Origin: Klebsiella ornithinolytica NBRC 105727 = ATCC 31898
GTDB taxonomy: Bacteria > Pseudomonadota > Gammaproteobacteria > Enterobacterales > Enterobacteriaceae
Length of the DNA: 64,000 nt
Assembly: GCF_001598295.1 (NCBI RefSeq)
Contig: NZ_BCYR01000011.1
Coordinates: 120,379 to 184,378 of the forward strand
Direction: 5' to 3'
Position 1 is the first letter of the stretch. Every line of letters begins with the position of its first letter. The notes under the pieces were generated by a model. That model was given only the letters and a program-made list of their open reading frames with translations. It was not told where the DNA came from and searched no databases. A program made the position numbers and the translations under genes. This document shows positions 51,850 through 61,370 of this stretch, piece after piece.

Positions 51850-52290
51850 ATGGATGAAAAATTATTTGCCGCTTGTCAGTACACCGAGCGTGGTCTGGAC
51901 TGGCGCGGCGCGATTAAGCTGGCCTGCCGTCCGCTGGCGCAGCAGGGGAAAATCAGCGCCGGCTATGCGGATGCCATCATCAGCGCCACCGAGAAAAATG
52001 GCCCCTGGTACATACTCACTCCGGAATTTGCCCTCCCGCACGCCCGCCCGGATGAAGGGGTTCTGAGCCCGCACAGCGTGCTCTCACTGGTTTGCTGCGC
52101 CGAAGCCGTGGCGTTTCCCGATCACCCCGATGTACGGCTGATTATCGTCCTGGCCGCGGCCGATAGCGAACAGCATATTCAGACGATCCAGCGATTAGTC
52201 TGCTGGCTGGATGAGGGGGATCGGCTGCATCGGCTCACCAGGGTGGAGCATCAGAGCCAGCTTGATGCGCTCGTCGCTGGCGGTAAATAA
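51850..52290 (+). CDS. PTS system EIIA component, mannitol/fructose/ascorbate type
   Basis: This 146-residue EIIA_2-family protein has the phosphorylated His in FALPHARPDEGV (about residue 63). It accepts phosphate from HPr and donates it to the EIIB at the head of the operon, although it is the last gene. FALPHARP and VRLIIVLAAADSEQHIQTIQRL are typical of UlaC/SgaA-like EIIA. It has GAGGAG upstream of ATG and lies after a hairpin that may lower its expression. Confidence 0.9.
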   Translation: MDEKLFAACQYTERGLDWRGAIKLACRPLAQQGKISAGYADAIISATEKNGPWYILTPEFALPHARPDEGVLSPHSVLSLVCCAEAVAFPDHPDVRLIIVLAAADSEQHIQTIQRLVCWLDEGDRLHRLTRVEHQSQLDALVAGGK

Positions 52291-52320
52291 ATCAAAGGGG
52301 ACAACGTCCCCTTTGATTAT
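52291..52320. terminator. Terminator-like hairpin between the PTS operon and ycaD
   Basis: ATCAAAGGGGAC / GTCCCCTTTGAT is a perfect 12-bp stem with a 3-nt loop. It lies between convergent operons. The T tract is short, but the stem is very stable. Confidence 0.6.
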
Positions 52321-52346
52321 CACCGTAGCGAAGGCCGGAAGAAAAA

Positions 52347-53495
52347 TTACGCGTGCGCCACCGGCGTCGGATGATGACCGGCTTTACGCAGCAGCGTCAG
52401 CAGATAAATAAACGACACGCTGGCAATCATGATAAATAGCAGGTTGTCGGAAAAGTTCTGCATCAGCATGGCGGTGAAGGTTGGCCCGAGCAGGCTGCCG
52501 ACGGTATAGCTCATCAACAGCGCCTGGTTCATGGCGACCAGCTGATGGCGCTCGACTTTCTCACAGGCCCAGGCCATTGCCACCGGGTACAGCGTGAAGC
52601 CCGATGCGCCAAGGATAAACAGCGCCGGAGCCATTGCCGCGCCGCTAAGCATTGCCAGGCAGCCTAAAATCACCACAAAAACCTGAACGCGCAACACCAG
52701 CAAGCGACCATAGCGGTCGGCCATACGGCCGATCGGCCACTGGCCCAAAATACCTGCGCTGACCATAACCGCCATCCAGAAACCAATGCCGGAGTCACTG
52801 ACGCCCTGATGGTTCAACCACAGCGGCATCAATCCATACAGCGACCCAAGAACAATCCCGGAGATAATGCAGCCGTTCACGCCATGGCGGGCCTGACGCA
52901 GCCTGAGCATTGGCCAGATCCGCGCCGGCTCATGCTGTTCATCACTTTGATTCACGACGCGGGTAAACAGCAGCGGCAGAATCGCCGCCAGCGTCAGCGC
53001 GGTCACCCACGGCAGCACGCTCATTAGATCCGTCGGCAGTTTGCTGACCATCAGCTGACCCAGCACGGTTCCCACATAGTAAACCATCATATAGGCGGCC
53101 AGCAGACGACCGCGGCTACGCGACGTTCCGCTGCAAACCAGCGCGCTTTCGACCACTACCCAAATCATCGCGCAGCCGACGCCGGCGAGAAAGCGCCAGC
53201 TGAACCAGGTCCAGAAACCGAGGGTAATACCAAGTCCGACGCAGCCCACCGCAAAGATCAGCGACGCAAGATAATAGCTACGGTTAAATCCCAGACGCTT
53301 AATCACCCATCCGGCCAGCAGCGTCCCGACCAGGTTACCGGTGAAATAGGACGAGCCCACCATTCCGACCTGCCAGGTTGGCATATTTTCATGGGCGAGC
53401 CAAAGCGGGACGAGGGTATTTAAAACCGCAATCGCCAGCGTCAACAGAAGCAGGCCGCAGAGCAACATTTGCACCGGCCGGGTGTAGATGGACAT
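52347..53495 (-). CDS. ycaD: MFS transporter YcaD
   Basis: This 382-residue, 12-helix major facilitator protein has the E. coli YcaD length. The motif-A-like loop appears as [15 protein letters not shown] and, in the second half, [14 protein letters not shown]. The N-terminal hydrophobic [22 protein letters not shown] is the first helix. The substrate is unknown. It is a single gene, convergent with the PTS cassette. E. coli has ycaC on the dmsC side; it is absent here. Confidence 0.95.
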   Translation of the reverse strand: MSIYTRPVQMLLCGLLLLTLAIAVLNTLVPLWLAHENMPTWQVGMVGSSYFTGNLVGTLLAGWVIKRLGFNRSYYLASLIFAVGCVGLGITLGFWTWFSWRFLAGVGCAMIWVVVESALVCSGTSRSRGRLLAAYMMVYYVGTVLGQLMVSKLPTDLMSVLPWVTALTLAAILPLLFTRVVNQSDEQHEPARIWPMLRLRQARHGVNGCIISGIVLGSLYGLMPLWLNHQGVSDSGIGFWMAVMVSAGILGQWPIGRMADRYGRLLVLRVQVFVVILGCLAMLSGAAMAPALFILGASGFTLYPVAMAWACEKVERHQLVAMNQALLMSYTVGSLLGPTFTAMLMQNFSDNLLFIMIASVSFIYLLTLLRKAGHHPTPVAHA

Positions 53496-53766
53496 GGATA
53501 TAACCGTGAGGAAGTTTAGATTTCGTGCGCATCATGCCACCGCTAAAAACATTGTCAATCCACCAGAAATCAGGCGGGACGCGGTTTCACGGGCAACGAT
53601 AGAAGTTTTTCATCCAGCGGAGCGACAACAGAATTATTCTTTATATTATTCCATTGTTTTTATTAATTTATTGAAAATAAACGGCGGGAATATCAGTAGA
53701 AAAATTTCATGAATCAACAGCACTTTTTTGTTGCGCCAGAACCGGGGGTTCCGGCGCAACAGCTTA
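53496..53766. other. AT-rich interval between ycaD and dmsC with a strong hairpin
   Basis: This 270-bp gap contains an AT-rich stretch (about 53620-53710). A 13-bp interrupted stem (GTTGCGCC-A-GAACC / GGTTC-C-GGCGCAAC, 53730-53760) lies just past dmsC. On the minus strand the hairpin is followed by A rather than T, so it is not a normal terminator. No credible gene is seen; in E. coli ycaC occupies this place. Confidence 0.55.
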
Positions 53767-54630
53767 TCAGCTGGCGATAGCCATGCCGACCGTCATATGC
53801 AGACCGTAGAAGATGCCACGCCCTACCATCTCGCCGACCAGTACCAGCACCAATGCCAGGCTTAACAGCGGCACGGCGGGCTGATAGCCTTTGAGCAGCG
53901 GAACAACCCAGCATGCCAGAGCCAGCACCAGCGCAACCACACGCCAGGCCATCAGTGAGCCATAATCCGGCACCAGCGCGGAGGCCTGCTGAATAGAGCT
54001 GTGGATCATCGGCAGCTCGCTGCCTTGCATCAGGGCCACAATAACGCTGGCCACCAGCGCCAGCAGCGTGACCACCGGCAACAGACGCATCGCCCAACCG
54101 TCAACGCCCGCCACGCGCAGCAGCAGACAGCCCAGCAGCGGGCCGCCGAGAAACAGCGTCAGGAAGAAGCTCAGCGGCGTCCAGACGGTATACCAGGTCG
54201 GTACGGTATCAATGGTGTTATACACCCGCACCATCATCCAGACGAAGAGAATACCCAGCACCATCGTCGCGACCAGCCAGAGGCTGCGCAGCCCGGCCGG
54301 CAGCTTCTTCACCACCGCCAGCAGCCAGCCAATTCCGCCGACGGCGAAAAAGAGGGCTCCGCTGGCAATTTCGTTACTTAACGACGACGCACCAATCCGG
54401 TTAAGCGAGTTAAAAGCCCGCATCGGCGATCCCAGGTGCATCGTTGAGGCGATAAACCCAATCCCCATCAGCACCCACAAGCCAAACATGCTCAGCACTA
54501 CGCGCTGCTGCTGCTCATTCGACAAACCACCTTTCATCAGCGCCAGTGCCAGGACGATAAAACCGCCCGCCACACATTGTCCAAAGACCGTGAAGATCAT
54601 CAGCGGCCATTCATGCCATCCACTTCCCAT
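53767..54630 (-). CDS. dmsC: Anaerobic DMSO reductase membrane anchor subunit C
   Basis: DmsC anchors DmsAB to the membrane and passes electrons from menaquinol. It has 287 residues and eight hydrophobic helices, as in E. coli, starting MGSGWHEWPLMIFTVFGQC. The conserved residues in GIGFIASTMHLGSPMRAFNSLNR, including the quinol-site His, are present. A longer frame from 54873 runs into dmsB and is rejected. It begins one base after the dmsB stop codon, as the third gene of dmsABC. Confidence 0.97.
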   Translation of the reverse strand: MGSGWHEWPLMIFTVFGQCVAGGFIVLALALMKGGLSNEQQQRVVLSMFGLWVLMGIGFIASTMHLGSPMRAFNSLNRIGASSLSNEIASGALFFAVGGIGWLLAVVKKLPAGLRSLWLVATMVLGILFVWMMVRVYNTIDTVPTWYTVWTPLSFFLTLFLGGPLLGCLLLRVAGVDGWAMRLLPVVTLLALVASVIVALMQGSELPMIHSSIQQASALVPDYGSLMAWRVVALVLALACWVVPLLKGYQPAVPLLSLALVLVLVGEMVGRGIFYGLHMTVGMAIAS

Positions 54631-54631
54631 C

Positions 54632-55249
54632 TCACACCTCCTTCGGGTTGGCCAGATAGCCGGTTGTATCACCGCACGGACGACTATTGGCGTTCGGTTT
54701 GATGACAATACTGGGTTTGGTAAAGTGCGCGGATGGCAGCGGCGCAACCGCAGCCAGTTCGCCGTGTTTCTTACGCAGTTCTTCGATCGGGCCAAAGTCC
54801 AGCGCGCGCAGCGGGCAGGATTCGACGCAAATCGGTTTTTTACCCTCGGCAACGCGCTGGTAACAGCCATCACACTTGGTCATATGCCCTTTCGCCGCAT
54901 TATACTGCGGCGCACCGTACGGGCAGGCCATATGGCAATAGCGACAGCCGATGCACACATCTTCATCAACCACGACAAAACCGTCATCGCGTTTATGCAT
55001 AGCGCCGCTCGGGCACACTTTGGTACAGGCCGGGTCTTCGCAATGGTTACAGGCGATGGATAAGTAATAGGCAAAGACGTTCTGATGCCAGACGCCGTTA
55101 TCCTCCTGCCAGTCACCGCCCGCATATTCATAAATGCGGCGGAAGCTAACGTCCGGCGTTAAGTTCTTGAAGTCTTTACAGGCCAGCTCGCAGGTTTTAC
55201 AACCGGTACAACGAGCAGAATCGATAAAAAATCCGTATTGAGTTGTCAT
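54632..55249 (-). CDS. dmsB: Anaerobic DMSO reductase iron-sulfur subunit B
   Basis: DmsB carries four [4Fe-4S] clusters between DmsC quinol and the DmsA molybdenum site. It has 205 residues, as in E. coli. The cysteine groups appear in order: CTGCKTCELAC, CNHCEDPACTKVCP, CIGCRYCHMACP, and CDGC with CVESCP. It starts 10 bp after dmsA. It reaches the outside of the membrane with DmsA through the DmsA Tat signal. Confidence 0.97.
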   Translation of the reverse strand: MTTQYGFFIDSARCTGCKTCELACKDFKNLTPDVSFRRIYEYAGGDWQEDNGVWHQNVFAYYLSIACNHCEDPACTKVCPSGAMHKRDDGFVVVDEDVCIGCRYCHMACPYGAPQYNAAKGHMTKCDGCYQRVAEGKKPICVESCPLRALDFGPIEELRKKHGELAAVAPLPSAHFTKPSIVIKPNANSRPCGDTTGYLANPKEV

Positions 55250-55259
55250 CGGTTATTCC

Positions 55260-57698
55260 TTACAGCTTTTCAACCTGGACCAGGTTCGTGTGCGATGGGT
55301 TACCTTTCGCCAAAGGCGACGGGCGTTGGGTGGTGAGCACGTTGATGCTCCCCGCCTGATCCACGCGTCCTGCGTCCGGGTTATACCAGGCGCCCTCACC
55401 CAGCGCGACAACGCCAGGCATCATTCGCGGCGTCACTTTGGCTTCGATATGCACTTCACCGCGATCGTTGTAAATACGGATGCGATCGCCGTTGGCAATG
55501 CCGCGTTGTTTCGCATCGAGTGGGTTAATCCACATCTCCTGACGACAGGCGGCCTTCAGCACATCGACGTTGCCGTAGGTGGAGTGAACGCGCGACTTGT
55601 AGTGAAAACCGGTCAGCTGCAGCGGGAATTTCGCCGTCAGCGGATCGTTATAGTTTTCAAAACCTGGCGTATAAATCGGCAGCGGATCGATCACATCGCC
55701 TTCGGGGAGTTCCCAGGTGGCGGCAATTTGCGCCAGCGCCTGGGAATAGATCTCAATTTTGCCCGACGGGGTCTCCAGCGGATTTGCCTGCGGATTGTCA
55801 CGGAATGCCTTATAGGCAACATGATGCCCTTCCGGGTCGCGCTGCTTGTAAATCCCCTGCTGACGGAAGGTATCGAAGTCCGGCAAATCCGGGATAGCCT
55901 TGCGGGAAAGTTCGTGCAGATAACGCATCCAGCCTTCCTGGGTACGGCCTTCGGTAAACTTCTGCTCCACGCCCATGCGTTTTGCCAGTTCCGTCGTCAT
56001 GTCATAAATCGTTTTGCACTCAAAACGCGGTTTAATCACCTGGTCGGTGAAGATGACGTAGGACATGTTGCCGCATGAAGCATCCAGCGCGAAGTCCATC
56101 TGCTCGGAAGCGGTGCAGTCCGGCAGCAGAATATCGGCATATTTTGCCGACGAGGTCATGTGACAGTCGATCACCACGATCATCTCGCACTTCTTATCAT
56201 CCTGCAGGATTTCATGGGTGCGGTTGATATCAGAGTGCTGGTTAATCAGACAGTTACCGGCATAGTTCCAGATCATTTTGATCGGGACGTCCAGTTTATC
56301 TTTACCGCGCACGCCGTCACGCAGCGCCGTCATCTCCGGGCCACGTTCAATCGCATCGGTCCACATAAACATGGAGATACTGGTCTCAACGGGGTTCTCC
56401 AGCGTCGGCATACGTTCAAAAGGCAGGTCGTAAGAACCTTCACGCGCGCCGGTATTCCCTCCGTTGATGCCAACGTTTCCGGTCAGAATCGACAGCATCG
56501 AGATAGCCCGGGTGGCGATTTCACCATTCGCGTGGCGCTGCGGCCCCCAGCCCTGGCTGATAAAGGCAGGTTTGGCTGTCGCAATTTCGCGTGCCAGCTG
56601 CACAATACGCTCGACCGGAATCCCGGTGATAGTCGATGCCCACTGCGGCGTTTTGGCAGTGCCGTCCCTACCCTGACCGAGGATGTAAGCCTTGTAGTGA
56701 CCGTTGGCCGGCGCATCGGCAGGCAACGTTTTCTCGTCATAGCCGACGCAGTATTTATCGAGGAACGGCTGATCGACCAGGTTTTCGGTGATCATCACCC
56801 AGGCGAGCGCGGAAACCAGCGCGGCGTCGGTACCGGGGCGAATCGGTATCCACTCATCTTCACGGCCGGCGCCGGTATCGGTGTAACGCGGATCGACAAT
56901 GATCATCCGGGCGTTGGATTTTTGCCGCGCTTGTTCCAGGTAGTACGTTACCCCGCCGCCGCTCATCCGCGTTTCGCCGGGGTTGTTACCGAACAGCACC
57001 ACCAGTTGACTGTTTTCGATATCCGACGGGCTGTTACCGTCGGCCCAGCCGCCGTAGGTGTAATTCAGACCTGCGGCTATTTGCGCCGATGAATAATCAC
57101 CATAGTGGTTAAGGTAACCGCCGCAGCAGTTCATCAGACGCGCAATGAGCGTTTTCCCCGGTGGCCAGGAGCGGGTCATGGTGCCGCCAAGAGTTCCGGT
57201 CCCGTAATTCAGATAGATCGATTCGTTACCGTAATCTTTAATCAGGCGCTGCATATTGCTGGCGATAGTATCGAATGCTTCTTCCCAGCTGATGCGCTCA
57301 AATTTTCCTTCCCCGCGCTTGCCAACGCGCTTCATGGGATACTTCAGACGATCGGGGTTGTAGACACGGCGACGCATGGAACGCCCGCGCAGACAGGCGC
57401 GTACCTGATGCAGGCCATCATAGTTGTCGTCGCCGGTATTATCCGTTTCAACGTATTTAATTTCACCATCAACCACATGCATCCGCAGCGGACAGCGGCT
57501 GCCGCAGTTCACGGTACAGGCACTCCAGGTGACGGTTTCATTCACCGGCGCCAGAGCGTCGGCAGCATGGGCAATGCGTGTAAACGGTAGGGTAAATGCG
57601 CTGCTGGCCATCGCCAGACCGCCAATTGCCGTGGTTTTCATTAAACCACGCCGGCTTACTTCGGCAGCCAGTAAAGCATCGGGGGCTTTAATTTTCAT
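55260..57698 (-). CDS. dmsA: Anaerobic DMSO reductase catalytic subunit A
   Basis: DmsA reduces DMSO and other S- and N-oxides using a bis-MGD molybdenum cofactor. It has 812 residues, against 814 in E. coli. The Tat signal has SRRGLMKTT at 15-23 and ends near AHA. The FS0 cluster binding segment is CTVNCGSRCPLR with a later Cys in RACLRGRS. HYGDYSSAQ holds the Mo-ligand serine. The frame extends 12 codons upstream to 57734, but 57698 matches the family. Expression depends on the FNR and ModE sites upstream. Confidence 0.97.
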   Translation of the reverse strand: MKIKAPDALLAAEVSRRGLMKTTAIGGLAMASSAFTLPFTRIAHAADALAPVNETVTWSACTVNCGSRCPLRMHVVDGEIKYVETDNTGDDNYDGLHQVRACLRGRSMRRRVYNPDRLKYPMKRVGKRGEGKFERISWEEAFDTIASNMQRLIKDYGNESIYLNYGTGTLGGTMTRSWPPGKTLIARLMNCCGGYLNHYGDYSSAQIAAGLNYTYGGWADGNSPSDIENSQLVVLFGNNPGETRMSGGGVTYYLEQARQKSNARMIIVDPRYTDTGAGREDEWIPIRPGTDAALVSALAWVMITENLVDQPFLDKYCVGYDEKTLPADAPANGHYKAYILGQGRDGTAKTPQWASTITGIPVERIVQLAREIATAKPAFISQGWGPQRHANGEIATRAISMLSILTGNVGINGGNTGAREGSYDLPFERMPTLENPVETSISMFMWTDAIERGPEMTALRDGVRGKDKLDVPIKMIWNYAGNCLINQHSDINRTHEILQDDKKCEMIVVIDCHMTSSAKYADILLPDCTASEQMDFALDASCGNMSYVIFTDQVIKPRFECKTIYDMTTELAKRMGVEQKFTEGRTQEGWMRYLHELSRKAIPDLPDFDTFRQQGIYKQRDPEGHHVAYKAFRDNPQANPLETPSGKIEIYSQALAQIAATWELPEGDVIDPLPIYTPGFENYNDPLTAKFPLQLTGFHYKSRVHSTYGNVDVLKAACRQEMWINPLDAKQRGIANGDRIRIYNDRGEVHIEAKVTPRMMPGVVALGEGAWYNPDAGRVDQAGSINVLTTQRPSPLAKGNPSHTNLVQVEKL

Positions 57699-57735
57699 GG
57701 ATACTCGCTTTGGTTGCTCACAATTCACTGACAAT

Positions 57736-57759
57736 CGTTATATAGATACATATATAACG
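57736..57759. promoter_or_regulatory. ModE operator of dmsABC
   Basis: The 24-bp site is a perfect inverted repeat of CGTTATATA with a 6-bp spacer, matching the ModE consensus (TATATA-like arms with flanking CG). It lies in the dmsA leader, about 40-60 bp downstream of the inferred start site. E. coli dmsABC is a known ModE-controlled operon. Confidence 0.85.
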
Positions 57760-57803
57760 AATTTAATCTTTTATAGTTTTTTATGCTGCGTTAACACCAA
57801 GGG

Positions 57804-57845
57804 AGTATGGGGGGAATCACCGGAGGGATTATTGCCCGGCATCAA
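57804..57845 (-). promoter_or_regulatory. FNR-dependent dmsA promoter
   Basis: On the minus strand TTGAT-N4-GGCAA (57832-57845) has a perfect first FNR half and a degenerate second half, as at E. coli dmsA. A CATACT -10 (57804-57809) places the box centre near -41.5. Confidence 0.7.
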
Positions 57846-57854
57846 TAAGGGGAT

Positions 57855-57881
57855 AAAAAAAAAGCGCCCGGAGGCGCTTTT
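57855..57881 (-). terminator. Rho-independent terminator of serS
   Basis: On the minus strand AAAAGCGCC / GGGCGCTTTT with a short loop is followed by nine T in total. It lies about 20 bp past serS. Confidence 0.9.
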
Positions 57882-57899
57882 GAGAAACAGGTAAAAAAA

Positions 57900-60627
<2,728 letters not shown>

Positions 60628-60635
60628 ATTCGCCT

Positions 60636-61247
60636 CTACTTACGTTGATCGTCCACCGTCACCCCTTTCGGCGGTGTAAAGGTGAACTTAGATGCATCGA
60701 CCGCACCGTTTTGCTGAGACTTCAGCTGGTAGCTGCTGCGCTGGTCATCCTGCTCTACCGCGCTGAACTGATGGATGGTCCCGTCGCGGCCAACGTTAAT
60801 CGTAAACTGCTTCAGGTTGCCGCCGCCGCTTTTCGGCGTCAGAACAAAATCATCGCCGTTCTGCTTGATGTTGTACTGCTGCCAGTCGTTGGACTGGTTG
60901 CGGGCAATCAGCATAAACGGCGTGTTGCTGGTAGCGTCTTTCAGCCAGGTGACGGTTGCCTGCTCGACAAACGGGTTGTAGAACCACAGGGTTTTCCCGT
61001 CAGAGACCAGAATGCTTTCATCCGGCTGGGTCATATGCCAGTTAAACAGATTCGGACGTTTAACCCACAGGTCGCCCTGCCCGTCCTGTACGGCGTTACC
61101 GCTGCCATCGGTCACTTTTTGGGTGAAGCTGGCATGGAAGCTGCTCACTTTATCGAGGCGGCTTTTCAAATCACTGGCGGCATCCGCCCAAACCTGGCTC
61201 ACGACAAATCCAGACAGTAATGCACAGGTGATTGCGAGTTTTTTCAT
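60636..61247 (-). CDS. lolA: Outer-membrane lipoprotein carrier protein LolA
   Basis: LolA carries lipoproteins across the periplasm from LolCDE to LolB. The 203-residue precursor has a 21-residue signal peptide ([21 protein letters not shown]) before [10 protein letters not shown]. The mature part has the LolA fold, with the hydrophobic-cavity strands and helix region ([27 protein letters not shown]). AAGGAATA precedes the ATG. It lies between ftsK and rarA, which is the conserved enterobacterial order. Confidence 0.97.
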   Translation of the reverse strand: MKKLAITCALLSGFVVSQVWADAASDLKSRLDKVSSFHASFTQKVTDGSGNAVQDGQGDLWVKRPNLFNWHMTQPDESILVSDGKTLWFYNPFVEQATVTWLKDATSNTPFMLIARNQSNDWQQYNIKQNGDDFVLTPKSGGGNLKQFTINVGRDGTIHQFSAVEQDDQRSSYQLKSQQNGAVDASKFTFTPPKGVTVDDQRK

Positions 61248-61370
61248 TGTTATTCCTTAATGTGCGTCACTCCCGACGCGGGAGCCTCTTCTGCCTCCTA
61301 ATGTAGGACCGCCTGGCACGACGGAACAGCAGAACAGGCTGATTTTGCGCTTATTTACCCAACTTTGCAC

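Noticed and set aside
47547..52290. Horizontal island or prophage with integrase
   Set aside because: No integrase, tRNA, direct repeats or transposase is present. Base composition of the cassette genes looks like the rest of the chromosome.
53488..53712. 74-codon plus-strand frame upstream of ycaD
   Set aside because: It begins inside the ycaD start region, runs through AT-rich DNA and has no homology I recognise.
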